Shown: positions 21,946 through 35,877, counted from the stretch's first letter. The stretch is 64,000 nt of DNA from Dermatemys mawii (GCA_007922305.1 ML677373.1:16377804-16441803); one strand, 5' to 3'. Notes: a model not told the origin generated them from the letters alone. A program made the numbers and translations.

Positions 21946-24076
21946 GTCAGCCACAAGGTTGTTAAAAATAATTGTTAAAAAACAGTCTCAAGACTAGTAG
22001 TCTCTGGCAGTCATGTTATCCCGGGGTCCCGCCTGCACCCACTCATCAATTAGGGTTGTAAATGTTTGCTTTCTAAACAGATTGAGCTAAGATGTTTCCA
22101 GTACCCATTGTATAAAGCCAGGCTAGTTTTCCAGGATAGACCCTAGACACTATCTAGTCTCAAAAAAGTTTAGTTTTGTTTTTTAAAAAAACTTATGACC
22201 CATAACACTGGTTGGGAAAACTGTTAGCAGAAACCATGTTCTTTTGAAAAAACATGGTTTCCCAGTGGGGAAAACTGCTGGCTAGATGGAACTTTAAGAA
22301 CAGTTTCTGTGGACTTTCAGTTCCAGAATATTTAATCTAATTCCTAGAAGGACATTAAAAAATTCAAGTAGTCTACACAAAACAGCACATAGAGATGAAA
22401 CGTATACTTTGTACTCTGTGAAATCCCTGTGGAAGTTTGGTGAGTAAGGTTTGCAAAATGAAAGTTATCTATGTAGTTTACTGTATGAAATCATAAAAAA
22501 AAAATTAAATGTGCAAATGGATCACTAATATGGAAAGATTCCTCCTTTTTTTAAAAAAAAAAAAAAAGTCCCATCTTGCAGCCCATCATTGTTGTTTTTT
22601 AACCTTCTAACAGACAGTTATATGTCTACTTGTCTAAATCCATCTGATTTTGCATTCGATGACTCACGTGGCTAAAGCTGACAGTGCGTCTGTGGTTGCT
22701 CAATGCATTTTGTTTTCTGCTCTAAAAATCAGCAATCACAATGCAAATATCTTTACTGTAAAAAGTTTTATAAGTTAGAAAAAGCTGATAGATTCCCCTT
22801 GTCCTGGCTTAATTTCTTGCACTGCATCTAAGGAGACAAGAGAACCAAAAGTTTTGTGCACTCCATTAACGAGTGAGAGAAAATCAGACGTGAAAAGGAA
22901 CCATTGGTCAAATAAAAGGAGAGGCTTTGCCAACTTGTCTGTGTCTTTCTGTGATTTCAGGAGCTTCTGCACGTGTCTTGATTATCATCTCATTTCTGTA
23001 GTAAGTAAACAGATGGATACATTTTCCTTCTGTACCCCTGCTTCTGTTTCATCCTTCGTCATTCTCTGCAGCAGGCATATATTTCCTGCGCTCTGGTGCT
23101 GGAGGCTTTCTGCTGTGTTAGACCTGTAACATGCTCTCAGGTGTAAGAGAGTGAATCAGTCCATGCTGATACCGATACTGGCAATGTCTTCCCCGGCTTG
23201 TCATTACTTAGGTCCATTAGTTAAATGCGTTACTGCCATTATTATCATCATAACAATAATACCTTACATTTATAGCATTATTTATCCCAAGGGGACCCAA
23301 AATGTACTTAAGTCAAATTGTGCCCCACTTACTTTGTGAGCGGTCTGATGTATTTCAATGGAAATACTCGGAGACTACTGTAAGCAAAGGGATTGGAACC
23401 AGGAGCCATGTGGGCCATCATCAGATATGTACTTTTATGATTCTCATACTGGGCCAGCTCCTACGAGGTGATGGGGACTTTTAGTTCCCATTGACTCTGG
23501 GATTTGAGGGCACTTAGCACTTTTCAAGATTGAGTCCATTTTCAGTCCATTCCTGTGAGGTGAGAATCCTCGTCCGTTGGCAGTTCTCCGTGCCTTTCAG
23601 GATTGGAGTATGTGTGCTGGTGTGATCGTCCCAAGCCAGAGAGGCGCTGATCATCTGTAGCTGCCATTTAAATCAACGAGAGTGAATGCTACTTGGCACA
23701 CTTCACAGGTTGGGCCCTAGTTAATCTACAGTGTTGCCGGTGCTAACAGTTAAGCAAATAATTTCTGAAGTTGCTTCTCCTTTTTCTGCTGCACGTCAGC
23801 CCATAGCTGCTGGCTTGTTCTTTCCCACTTTCTCACGTTTTCCCAGAGCCGCTGCTGGGTGCAGTCTGAAGATCACATTTAACCAACACAAGGAAATCGG
23901 CTTGGCCGTCACGTGGATTAGAATGTGTTCCCTCTGTTCTGCCAGATTGTGGCTAGCTGAGGAAAATACAGCAAAGTGCTGGGCTCTTAGCCAAGCTTTT
24001 AGTTCAGTTTGGAGCACACAGTCACACATATGCTCTTTGGCAGGACATCCACACTATGGTATATTTGGATAGTAAC

Positions 24077-24122
24077 CAGTCTTTCTTTCCTTCTTTCTTT
24101 CTTCCCTCCTTTCATTCTTTCC
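24077..24122 (+). repeat. Pyrimidine tract (TTCC/TTTC-rich)
   Basis: An imperfect CTTTC/CTTCC tract of about 45 bases on one strand, a simple-sequence region. Confidence 0.7.
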
Positions 24123-25956
24123 ATCCATGCTGGTCATATGACACCACCACTACTGTTTAGCCAGTCGACTCAAGTCCTACTTCATTGTTTACTGTCGGTA
24201 TACATGTTCAGAACATGTTATAGCCATGGTCTGGGATGCATTTAGGATGAGGCTATAATTCTATAGCTTGAAAACCAAACTTCTTAACTACGCCTCCTCC
24301 CTCCCCCCTTGCCAGGGTGCTGATGACACAGTTATACTGTTACTCTTTCAGAGATCAAAAGCTTCTCCAGGATGGACTGAAGGCCAAATATGGAAGGAAG
24401 CAGCTTTGCTGGAGCTCTGAAAATAGCAAGAATTGTTAAATGAATATAGTCTGTCTTTGTCTCTAATCTTCTAAACTTTTTTTACGTTTATTTTTGTCTC
24501 CAGCTGTAAGTGGAAACTACAGATAGTCAGTGAAAATATTAGTAAATGTCTTGGGAAAATAGAAGAGTGCAGTTAGAACTCCGGAGATGGATGCTTGTTC
24601 GTCTTAAGGTCTCTCTCCCGCCCGCAACTTGCCTTCCTCTGAAACTGTTTGCATGCAATCTGACTCACCCATGAAAATAAAGCTGGATTTGATTTTAGCA
24701 GTCTAGGAGGCTTTTGGATTCTTGGGGGATAAAGGCTTTAGGATGCAAACTCGTGTATTTCTCAGTGAATCCAAAATTGACTTTTCAAAATCCAGTGTCT
24801 CTTTTGGAAAGTTGGCATTGTGGTCAAAACCCCAACATTTCTGATGATGCCCTTATAAAAAATATCACAGCTATCCAAAACATGGGTTAGTAGCACTGCT
24901 CTGGCATGTGGGACCGCTATGAGAGAACACTGCAGTATTTTACAAGAGACTATTTCTTGTGATGTTTTATTTTATATATAAATATAGTTTTCCTAGACAA
25001 CTTTTGTGATTGCTTTATGTGAAACTATAGGCTGTGTCTGAACAGATCAACAGACTGCACTAGCTAGTCCCGCAATAGCTATTTAGCAGCCTTTCTAAAA
25101 TCTATACAGAGGGAGCTTGAGAATATATAGCAACCATCACCTCTGTTGGACTCTTCTAAGTTCACAGATGTGTAGAAAAAAGGAGAAAAAAAACATTTGA
25201 GGTGTGTTTACTTAAAAATCAGGGTTTCACAGCCTGATCCACAAAAAATCAAAAGAGCTCCCACTGACTTCATCAGGCCCTTGGTGGAGTGATGGAGGGT
25301 GAGGCTGGGCCCTTTCTCAACTCGTCACATTTCACTGAACTTGAAATGTAAAGGATTAACTTTCAAAGGGTCACTCCCTCTTTATAATGTGGTCTGTTCA
25401 AGGCCATTTGTATTGATAAGCATCTCTTTCTGGTCCACCAAGACCAAGTAAAAGAGTTTGGAGCAAGGGCTGGGGCAGTTGGAATTCCCACTCTTGAGAC
25501 AATATGCAGAGCAGCTGCACACCCCCTCTGTAGTCTCCAGCCAGCAAGCGATCCCCTGTGGGATGGTTTTGTTCAGAGGATCTGTGGTCGGAGTCCCACT
25601 AGACACATTCTGATTCGCTGCACCTCCTTCTCAGTATCCTTACAACCCACTCCTTGTACTGCAGAGGCTACACTGTGTTCTCGTTCCTACTAATGATAAA
25701 TTTCACTTAATTACATTTACTTTAGTGGCGTTCGTACAGATTGAAACTAGAGAAGAATTTGGTCCCCAAATGCCCTCAAGCACTCAGTTGCTTTTTCAGG
25801 TCTTGCATGCCTGTGTAAGGGTCTGGGCTGGATTTGGCCCCAACCTGGTTCATTATGGAGTGGGCAATATTCACATTTGATCTGGTTGTAAGTACATTGA
25901 GCGATTCCTATTAAAACTGGGCTGTGTGCTGTGATTTGGATTTTAAAACGCGCGTG

Positions 25957-25970
25957 CACACACACACACA
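25957..25970 (+). repeat. (CA)7 microsatellite
   Basis: CA repeat preceded by CGCGTG. Other intron 2 dinucleotide tracts are (TG)7 at 36952-36965 and (TG)9 at 37769-37786. Confidence 0.85.
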
Positions 25971-26285
25971 CGCATACTTAAGAACTTTAAAGATTCAGGT
26001 TGAGATTTCTAAAGGAATTAGGCGTGCACTGAATTTTAATAGGATCTAGGCACCTTACTTCCTTAGCTGCCTTTTGAGACATCTCAGCCGCAAACAGTAA
26101 TCTTAGAGAGCTGTGGGCCTGGTGGCTTCAGCCCTTCTCAGAAGTGTCCTCAGATGATCTCCTGGAGCTGCTGAAACTCACCAGACAGGTTCTTGTTAAG
26201 CAATTAGCCAGTTGAGCAGAAAGAGTAATGGTGTGTCTCCTGAGATTAATTTTTCCTTCGCAAATTTTAACTCCTTCCTCCCCAG

Positions 26286-26404
26286 TAGGGTGACCAGATG
26301 TCCCAATTTTATAGGGACAATCCTGATTTTTGGGTCTTTTTCTTAATACCTATTGCCCGCCCACCTCCTTCCCGATTTTTTACTCTTGCTGTCTGGTCAC
26401 CCTA
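26286..26404 (+). mobile_element. Short hAT-type MITE ('TAGGGTGACCAGA'), copy 5, intact
   Basis: Best-preserved copy, 119 bp, starting TAGGGTGACCAGATGTCCCA and ending TGCTGTCTGGTCACCCTA. CTCCCCAG at 26278-26285 and 26405-26412 is a perfect 8-bp target-site duplication. This defines both the ends and the hAT assignment of the family. Confidence 0.9.
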
Positions 26405-27269
26405 CTCCCCAGCCTTCAGGAACTGTGTACATTTGCCTGCATTGACAAAACAGCAATGGGACATGAGGGTGGTAAAAAAGGTGTGGTAAAAAAGGTGTTA
26501 CGAACTTATTACTTGGTACCCTGGGGTCACTCGTGTGTAAAGACTAGTGACATGAGTAAGGGCCTGAGTTCTCGCATTCTTGGCTTGCCGACAAGTTTCA
26601 CCCTGTGCCTCAGCTAATTTTTTGTACTGTTCAAAGGATTTTTTTCCTTTTTAAAGAAATTTTTTTGCAAAATCCAAGAGACGTTTCATTGCTAGCAGTG
26701 CGAGCAGATGATTCTGCAGTACCGATGCGGTGTCTTGGACAGGAGAAGCCATTATGTAGTTAGTTTAAATGCATTTAGGCACTTTAAGGTAATGTCAGAC
26801 ATTTCAGTTGAAATGAAACCCTGTTCTTACTACATTGTGTCAGGCTGTAGGGGTACATGCTGCCTTGGTACCTGCCCAGTGTCTCATAGCTGTACAGTAA
26901 CCTGGTGTCAGGGTTGCTTGTTTTGGGCAGAGACTGGAAATCCTTCATGAGAAACAGCTATACGTACGTTTGGCTTGAGCTGCAGCAACAATCAACCTTG
27001 ACCTGGCTGTAAAACTGAGGTTTGGCTGCAACTGACTTGTTTGTAAGATCATCTTTGGTGGTAGGCAGGTCTTTTTCCAGTCTCCTGAGTAACCTGAAGT
27101 GAATTACTGATTATTTGCTAACTAGAAAGAGAGAGTGTGTAAAAAGAAGTAAATAACAAGGAAAAGGCTAAGTGCAAGAACCGGATGGTAGCGTAGTCAG
27201 TGCTGCTCTTTTCTCCTGAGCTGTATGATGATGTGTGTTGACAATAACCACGCTTTCGTTCATTCAGAG

Positions 27270-27420
27270 AGATCACCGTGTTTTACAAACAGCAATTTGA
27301 CAAGACCTTTTGCAGGTGATATTATACCCATTTTACAGATCACAAAGTAGAGGCACAGAGAGTTAAACCAACTTGCCAGGGTCACACAGCAAGTAAGCAG
27401 CAAAGCCAAGATTAGCTGTC
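27270..27420 (-). repeat. MIR SINE (minus strand)
   Basis: Plus strand reads TATACCCATTTTACAGATCA, GAGGCACAGAGAGTTAAACC and CTTGCCAGGGTCACACAGCA. This is the reverse complement of the MIR core (TGTGACCTTGGGCAAGT…CTCTGTGCCTCAGTTTCC…TGTAAAATGGG). Confidence 0.75.
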
Positions 27421-29093
27421 CTCATTTCTAGCCATTAGAACAAACACGCTTGAAATAGGTGTGAAGCTATTGTCTCTTATTTCAACAGAATTATTTTTAG
27501 AATGCAAGTTAGGTCAGTGAAGTATGTCAGACAAACAAAGTAAACCATGAATGTGCAGTATTGTCTAGGTGTAGTGTAGGCACATAAGTAGATCTGGGCA
27601 TGAGGAAGCACCACTAAATATATTATTAAGGTGTACGAGAACACTGAATTGTATTCTTTGGCAAGCCCAAATAAACAGTGGCACGGAATACTTTCCTCAT
27701 GATGAGATAGACACTTAAAAGATCTCATTGCCCTGTAACTCCTTAAATCAGTTCAGTGCAGTTTGTATTGTTCCTTATTCATTTGTAAAATGAAGACTAA
27801 GAAAAAATGTGGCATAAGCCTAGCCATTAAAAAATAAACACAGTTTTAAATTAAGCCTCTTCATTACTCACATATTTTCTTATATCCAAAACACAGAGGA
27901 CATTTCAAAACATGAAAATCCATGTGCCTGAATTCACAACAACAACAAAACCAATCTTAATGTCAGACTGCAGAAGTGATCTGATATGACAGTTGCTGTG
28001 GCAACACCACCTACTTCATGGAAATTGGAGTTAATAGGAGTGTAAAAGGTAAAACCACATCATTTTCCAAGCACATGAATTTTCACTACCCTCAACTGCA
28101 GGGCTTTCCAAACCATCAGGTGTTTCTTCTGCTGTTTTGCGGGTGCACTTACCTGTTTCCTCAGGGTCAGATATGGAGTCTTCACTATACAAAAGTCTGT
28201 CAATAAGATTTGATCCTATAAGTATGCACTATCTGGTTAGAAGCATACACAACCCCTATATTGAAAAGGGCTGAACCTCTTCAACCCAAGATGAACAGTA
28301 GCCAGGTGCACAAGGAGGTAAAGAGCCTTAATTTACTGTGGCCACCCTTAAAAACTTGTCAGTTGCCTTAGGTAGCTAACTACCATTATTCTCATATTTA
28401 CGGTGTCCCTTACAGCACCGGTGTAACCAGGGCTCAATCCAGTCAATTGAAAGACTCCCCTCGATTTTGGAGCAGGCTCATACTAAGAAAATATATGAGT
28501 GTGTAAATCAAATGTTTGAGGGTGATCATTGTATTGTAGAAATTGATAAAACTGTTAAAGAAAAATACATGGTCACTTTTTCGCCTCATTAATAATTCCA
28601 AAGTAGTGGTGTTGCGTAGCAGTGATTAACTGTACTGTTAACCAAGGCTAGGGAAATATATTGTTTTCTGATCAGAGCAACATTTAGCTTGTTTTGGAAA
28701 GTAAAGAGTAAAATACACTACACAGAACATTCTGATCATTTTAAATTGGTATGGTAGATGTATTGAACTGTGTTCTGAAAGGTACTGCATGGTATGTATT
28801 CAATGTGCGTGTGTGTTAGCAGTGTTTCAGGAGCAAGGCATTGTTTGAAAATCATTACAGACATCTGGCTGGGTGATTAATTTTGAGATCCCCAACTCTA
28901 ATTGTTTGGAGAAAAGTAATATTAAAGTACATCTCCAGCTGGTGGCTGGCGTTTTCTTTATTTCTCAGTGAACAAAGTTATACATGTGTGTGTCTGTACG
29001 ATGCAGGCATGTGTGTTTTAAAGGGCCTAAGCCCAATGAATGGATAAAGACATTTGCTACTTACAGCTGCCCTGACAATCATTAATTATGGTA

Positions 29094-29400
29094 TAGTAGA
29101 ACCTCAGAGTTACGAACACCAGCGTTACGAATTGGCCAGTCAACCACACATCTCATTTGGAACTGGAAGTATGCAATCAGGCAGCAGCAGAGACACCTCT
29201 CCCCCTGCCCCAGCAAAAGCAAAATACACTACAGTATTTTGTTAAATGTAAACTATTAAAGAATAATTTTTCTTCTACATAGAAAGTTTCAAAGCTGTAT
29301 TAAGTCACTGTTCAGTTGTAAGCTTTTGAAAGAACAGCCGGAAGGTTTCGTTCAGAGTTGCAAACATTTCAGAGGTGTTAGTAACTCTGAGGTTCTACTG
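29094..29400. mobile_element. Tc1/mariner (Tigger-like) MITE with TA duplication
   Basis: Left end TAGTAGAACCTCAGAGTTAC and right end GTAACTCTGAGGTTCTACTG are inverted repeats of about 25 bp. The element is 307 bp and is flanked by TA at 29092-29093 and 29401-29402, the Tc1/mariner target. The CAGTAGAACCTC…-type terminus resembles Tigger-family elements. No transposase remains. Confidence 0.8.
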
Positions 29401-29704
29401 TATTCTGTGTGTTAATCTGTCTTTGTCAGCTCTGCGGGGGAGGTGGGCAAGAATTGGTTTGTTCTTGATAATGAATTGTGCGGCTTCCACTCACTCACTT
29501 GTACATTTTAAAAAAACAAAAAAAACTTTTTAAAGAAAGCAAGCTGTAATGGTAATCATAAGCAATTCCCATCCACTAAGACACTTCCTGAGGAAATCAT
29601 GATAAATGAATTTTTACTAATAGAAGGGGAATTACACACTGAGTAGACTCTTTAATCTCAATATTCACTAAGCGATATGTATGTTATGTGCCATGTATGT
29701 ACTA

Positions 29705-29850
29705 ACACATGGGTTCTCACCATGGGGTCGTGAACAGGTTCAGAGGATTGGAACTATCTTCATTTTCTTCAGTTAGACACAAAGTGGCTCCCACAACTTT
29801 CTTCTCATATATTATGAAGTTGCAATGTAGAAGAGGTTGAGAATGAACGT
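29705..29850. repeat. Possible remnant of a 'GGTTCTCA' hAT-type element
   Basis: The segment starts CATGGGTTCTCACCATGGGG and contains AAGAGGTTGAGAATG at the far side, reminiscent of the termini at 13157-13382. It is too degraded to define ends or a duplication. Confidence 0.3.
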
Positions 29851-31248
29851 GAATAGTGGGATTTGCTCAAGAAATAACTCCACAAGCATGTGGATTTTTT
29901 TATTTTTCCACTTTTTTAAAGATGACGCCTCAAACTGAGAACACAACATTTCAACATGAGTGCCTTTATTTGCATTATTAATTTTAATTAGAATTTTTGT
30001 TGCTCTGCTAAACGTGATTTTTAAGTGCAGCAGAAATCACTGGCCCTTGTTCCTGTTTCTTGAAAGCCTCTAATCCAAAACATGGTATTCTTCACACTTT
30101 TGAACTAGATGGTTCTCTCAGTAGGAGAAAGAGGAAATGTCTTGCCCAGTATTCAGTGCCATAGTAGTTCCTTTTTCTTAGACTTCCTGGGCATGGCTGC
30201 CCATTTCCTTCCACATTTGATGTACCATCAAGGTCCACATTAAGCATCATCATCAGATGGGTAATGGGCGAGTCATGTGCCAAATAATTTCTTTCTGGAA
30301 CACTCTGTTCTTTTGGGCTTTGCCCTAAACATCATTATAAGGTGTTTCAGCTAATCTCAAACTCCTCTCAGCCTTCTGTGCTATTAATGCACTTATGTAA
30401 ATTGTGGGAAAAGACAGAGAGATACTAGATACATACACTCTTTCATGGTCCACTTAAAAAGTGCAAGATAAGAACATAGGGACAAATTCTGCTTCTCTAG
30501 CGATCCCACAGGATGTAATTGGTGGCAGAATTTGGCCCATTACAGATATAATTTTTTTTCTATGCATGAGCAGCCCTTAATTTAAATTGGAGGAAACAAA
30601 ATTTACTGAGCCACAAATTATTAATTATTTGGAAGATTTGTGAACACCCCTATTTACTCCTATTTATAATTTGATAATCATTTCTTACAAATAATCCTAT
30701 GTAAAGTATCTATTTGTTTTTGGCAATGTAACAAACAAGCTTTGTCTTAATCAATAACAATCCTTAAACTAAAGCCAGAACAATTACTGATAGTTAGAAG
30801 TGCAGATCAAAAAAGGGAAGGAAAGGTCTGCAGGGATCTGTAATTCTCTACAGTGGTTTCCCCTTGCTTGAAGGATTTTCCTGTACAGCATCTCTTAGCA
30901 ACTGTCAGTGATTTTAAGAATTACCATTAACTATTGGCTGTGGGAAGGGGCTGGAAAATGCACTCATTTTGTTGGCTTTGCCATAGTAATAGAGCAGGGT
31001 TTTTCCATGCCACTGGGCATCTCACTCTGCAGGCTTTTGAGAACACTCAGCTAGTGAGAAGACAAGATGGTCTTGGGTACCATAATTCAGGAATAGATAC
31101 ATGAGGCAGGGGCAGCAGATGCTGGCTTTGAATGAGATGTGTTGCTCAGTGCGTGACACCTGTCCTGGAGGTTCATTAGCCAGCCACTCAGGTTCATGAG
31201 GAGACTAAATAAACGGAATAATCCTAGGACCTAGGGGAACATGAGCAG

Positions 31249-31540
31249 AGGCTGGGTCTATACTACCTGCCAGATCGGTGTGCAGTGATCGATCTATCAG
31301 AGGTTGATTTATTGCATCTAGTTTAGATGCGATAAGTCAATCCCCGAGCGCTCTCCTGTCGACTCCAGTACTCCACCACCACAAGAGGCACAGGCGGAGT
31401 CAACTGGGGAGCAGCGGCAGTCAACTCAGCACCGTGAAGACACCGCGGTAACTCAACCTAAATACATTGACTTCGTAGCTGAAGTTGCGTATCTTAGGAC
31501 GATCCCCTCCTCCTGCCCACAGTGTAGACCAGGGCTAAGA
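31249..31540 (+). mobile_element. GTCTACACT-type MITE
   Basis: It starts AGGCTGGGTCTATACTACCT and ends CAGTGTAGACCAGGGCTAAG. The interior has GTTTAGATGCGATAAGTCAA and TTCGTAGCTGAAGTTGCGTA, shared with copies at 19397, 21660 and 35585. No matching flanking duplication is visible. Confidence 0.7.
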
Positions 31541-32488
31541 GAACTCTGGGCTCTAAGCACAGGACACTCGGTCAGTAACATGAATGCCACACAAGTCCTG
31601 GTGGCATCTTTGATTTCAATTTCATAGTGCCTGTTAAGGGATTCTTATGAATAGTGAATGAGATTGTTACTGTAGGAGAAAGGATCAGGTAAAGTCAGTT
31701 GTTTGTTGGTTATGTTGATTAAAGTTGAAGAGCTTCTGAAGGAATGGAAAGTCCTAACCCTTTCTGATACCCCAAAAGGAAACTATATATACTTCCCCAG
31801 CCCTTGCTCTTAAGGGGAAGAAGGAAAAATTACCCCTTTTGCACTTGAAGATTGCCTAGCATACTAGTGTTTGGAACAACAACAAGAAAAAAACATACAG
31901 CGTCCAAATGGTCAGAAAATGTCCCGCGCCTCAAAGGGAAGCACACCCAAGTCAAATGGGAGCAACTTGTGCAAGAAGAGCACAGGTAGGTTTTCTTTCA
32001 CTGTGGGGGAATGGTGCAATGGAGGGAGATTTCCTGATTAAGGGTCGCTCAAGCAAGACTCACGACAGGGTGAGTTCAACAAAGCAGTAACAAAGTCGGC
32101 ATTGCCATTGACTCAAGGAAGCTTAAGCAGACCAACACTGTTCAGATGCTGCATGAAGCATCTGCGTGGATCCCAGATATCTATGAAGAGATCATCTTAC
32201 TCCAGAAAAGCAGCAGGGAGTTAGAATTTTTGAATCTCATTTTAAAAGAAGAGCAGAACCCTGGGCAGTGTCCACCAGCTAGCAGTGGAAACCTCACAGT
32301 TTCTTCAGATGGTACAGCATAAGTCAGCTAGTTCATGTGAAAGACCAGGGGAGACATAAGAGATGGCAGAGCGAGACTTGGGCATCTTGCTGCTTTTTGC
32401 TCCCGGTTACTTGTTTTGGAAGAGAGAAGTTTGGCTTATTTTCTGATTGGGTCCTCAGAATGTATTATTATTTATTATGGCAGCACCA

Positions 32489-32773
32489 AGGGTACGTCGG
32501 TACTGCAAAGAAAAACCCGTGGCTGGCCTGGGCCAGCTGACCTAGGCCCCAGGCTGTGGAGCTGTTTCATTGCCATGTAGACATTTGGGCTCTGGCTGGA
32601 GCCTGGGGTCTAGAACCCTACAAGGTGGGAGAGTCCCAGAGCTGGAGCTGCAGCTCAAGCCCCGAGAGCTTGAATCAACTGGCACAGGCCAGACCCAGGT
32701 GTCTCATTGCAGTTTACATATACCCTGAGACTCCACACTGCCGGTTTTCCCTTGCAGTGTAAACATACACTCT
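32489..32773 (+). mobile_element. Second inverted-repeat MITE type ('GGGTACGTC…TGCAAAG')
   Basis: It starts AAGGGTACGTCGGTACTGCA and ends CTTGCAGTGTAAACATACAC, which is a diverged inverted repeat. The interior is GC-rich, with CTGGCTGGAGCCTGGGGTCT and internal CAGAGCTGGAGCTGCAGC palindromes. Frames here are not genes. Confidence 0.6.
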
Positions 32774-33774
32774 GAGGCCTCAGTCAATGAACAGGCCCCC
32801 ATTCAGCCAAGTACTGTCTATGCACATAATAAAAAGACATGTATTAAATATGTTTGTGTTTTCACTGGTGCTAGCAGGTCTTGTAGGGGAACTTTTGGAT
32901 GTTTTGGAATATTGGTAATCGCAGAATTTGCATTGACACAAATGATAATTAGAATAATTTTTGACATTGATAGCCAATACAAGATATTGAGGTTTTGGGG
33001 TCCGGAAGATTAAATATGGTAGCAGAAATATAAATATGGTAAAATTAGGTAATGAAAGGGCATTATTATAAGTGATTATAAAAAGGGGAGTTAGCCAATT
33101 TTAGATTAGTGTGTGTGTCACCATCAAGCTACTGTTAGTGAAGGGATTATATGCCCATTCTTCTCACCCAGGGACTGATCACCTCCTGAATGCACCATTT
33201 CATCTTGGAATGTGAGTATAAATGCAGTGTGTGGTGTAATGTCTGTTTGTTTTAACTAATATTTTATGTTTTATTTTAAATAGTCTTTCATTCTATCCTG
33301 CATGTCATTCACAGTCCTCCACTCAATTACATGATCTGTAAGTGCTCAACTCTTAGAGTTCACTTTCTCTCTATTCCTTATACTTAAACTATTAATTGGG
33401 AACACACAAATCAAGGTTACACTGTGCAGCCTTAATTCAGCCCCCCTCCACCTTGCACTTATACATTATTGTACAGTATTTTCATACAGGGCCCAAGCAG
33501 GGATGCACACAATGCCTAGAGATGAAACATACTGTATGGCGATTCTTTTAGAACTCAAATGCAATTTATAAACAAAACTTTTGTCTTAAAGGGTTTTTTT
33601 TTTATTGTTGTTTTTTTTAAAAAAAAACAAACTCGTCAGTCTTTTTATCATAATGTTTTGGGAGCCATTAATGTGGCAGAGCAGTTGATTTGGTCATTCA
33701 AAGACATTCTTCTTTCAGAAGATTGTATTGGTCAGCTCACAAATGCATATTATAGAATCCAGTTGTATAGGACT

Positions 33775-33955
33775 TGAACATAAGAACGGCCACACTGGAT
33801 CAGACTAATGGTCCAGATACACTGGTCTCCTGTAACTGACAGTTGCCAGCATCAAATGCTCCAGAGGAAACTATAAGATCCCAAACAGAATTATATGCAG
33901 TAACACACCCGGGGTGAAGTTTCTTCCTAACCCCAGGCAGCTAGCGGTTGGTATT
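33775..33955 (+). repeat. CR1-associated dispersed repeat
   Basis: Contains GAACATAAGAACGGCCACAC, TGGATCAGACTAATGGTCCA and AGTTTCTTCCTAACCCCAGG. Same 5' section as the copy at 9640. Confidence 0.6.
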
Positions 33956-34924
33956 GTCCTGAAGTAAAAAGGTTAAATATTTTTGAGTATTTTTTTAAAT
34001 TCTATTTAGTGTAAGCATAGGTCATGTTCTTCTTCATGTAATTTTCTATATTGCAGTAAAGCACTATTAGTGCTAATAATATAAACGTGAAGATAAAGTT
34101 TAGTTTCTGTTAACATAATCCCGTTTCTAGCTAGCAGTTACATTAGTTAGTGGGAGATTGCCCTAAAATAATTACCAGTGCCCCTTTCACTTCCCCCCTA
34201 CATTCTGCCAGTCTACAAGCTGTCCTGATTGCTGCACTGTGGATCTGTGCGCAGATGTGCTTATCTATGGGATGAAAGAGTTAATGTAAAAGTAGATCAC
34301 AGATTAGGCTGGGACTGTCTGTATTTCGGGGTCAGAGAATACCCATAATGGCTAGACAGCTGCCAAAGGGAAAAACTTGGAAAAAATATTGACACTTCAG
34401 TGTTGTTCTCTAGGGCAACCCTGGGAGAAGATTGTATGTCAGTTTAACTGACATACAATTGACTACCCTGAAGTACATTTTAGTTTGCATAAGAAAGTCC
34501 ATTAACTGAAAGGACAGAATCGGTTTCTGCTGGGCTTCTAACAATTGCATCGAACCCCGTGTACAAATGTGCAAAAACTACTAGATCAACAGGAAAAAAA
34601 AATCCAAGACAATGCCCATCACCCTTCCCTGTCGTGTTTGTATACGTTTTCCAATCAGTTTTAGACTGGGGTGAAGAATGGGGCTGGGGAGAGAGAATTT
34701 CCAGAAAATGGAGTTGATTTATTTTTGATTGATTTGCAAATTTGAATTATAAAAAACATTCTGACCAGCTGTACCAACATAATTCAGCATCCTGGTCCTG
34801 CTTGGGATCTTGGGGCTCGACTCCAGTACAAATAATAATAAAAAAACATCACCAAGAGACACCTCTGAAAAGGTTCTTTTCACTTGTACCTCTTGTGTAT
34901 AATGCTGGTAGTAAGTGTTTCTTA

Positions 34925-35095
34925 GTGGTTGGACAAGGGCCCTGTGATTCAGGACACTGGTTACTGAGTCACATTGTGACTATGAGCACTGCACATTATC
35001 ACTTTGGGCCTCAGTTTCCCACTCTCTAAAATGGGGGTATAAGAATACTCTCCTGTCTGACGGGTTTGTGAAGCTTAATTAATGTTGGTAGTGAC
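34925..35095 (+). repeat. MIR SINE
   Basis: Core reads GGGCCTCAGTTTCCCACTCT followed by AAAATGGGGGTATAAGAATA, the conserved MIR 3' half. The tRNA-like head is barely recognisable. Confidence 0.65.
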
Positions 35096-35584
35096 AAAAG
35101 TTGTTGCTTTCTAATACCTGTTTGGTGACCTAGGTGACACAAGTTGCTGGCCTCAGTCCAGTTCTCAGTGTACAAGTATCCACATTTTCTTTCCCACTGG
35201 CAACCGTAGCAGAGAGGCCAAGGGCCAGTCATGCATGCTGATCTGTTCACCTGCTCCTAAGGCTACTACCTTGAAAAATTTCCTCACAGTGCTAATGCCT
35301 GGAGTGGCAAGATCAGCATTAATGATGACAAGGGATTCGTGGCCACTATAGGTACGTGTCATGTGTGGACTTGCTTGGGAGCAAGAGGCCATGGTTAAAA
35401 TTCAAGGAGCCATCTGGAGCCCTGTCCACACTAGCATGTTCAGTGTGACTCTGTACCAGCTGTCTGAATAAAGTTGACATTGTACTTTTCCTTTTTATGT
35501 CAGGGTTGAGGCACGTCACTTGGGCTGCCTAATAGGAAATGCCCGCAGCTTCCGTTAACCACTGTACCCAGCTTGCTTCCATCA

Positions 35585-35877
35585 TAGCCTTACACTGGCG
35601 AGAGGGGGAGGATCGATCTAAGTTATGTAACTTCGGCTATGTGAATAACGTAACTGAAGTCGACGTACTTAGATCTACTCACCGCGGCGTTTTCACTGCA
35701 GTGAGGAGACAGCTGGCGCTATCCTGTTGGCTCCACTGGCTCCAGTGGCGTACCAGCGTTGATGGGAGAGCGCTCGGCGATCGATTTATTGTGTCTAGAC
35801 TAGACGTGATAAGTCGACCCCTGCTGGATTGATTGCTGCCCTTTGATCCAGCGGGTAATGTAGACAAGCCCCTAGTC
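35585..35877 (-). mobile_element. GTCTACACT-type MITE
   Basis: Right end AATGTAGACAAGCCCCTAG, interior TAACTGAAGTCGACGTACTT and CTAGACTAGACGTGATAAGT, and left end AGCCTTACACTGGCGA match the family at 21660 and 31249 in the opposite orientation. It contains a chance TTATGTAA at 35624-35631. Confidence 0.65.
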
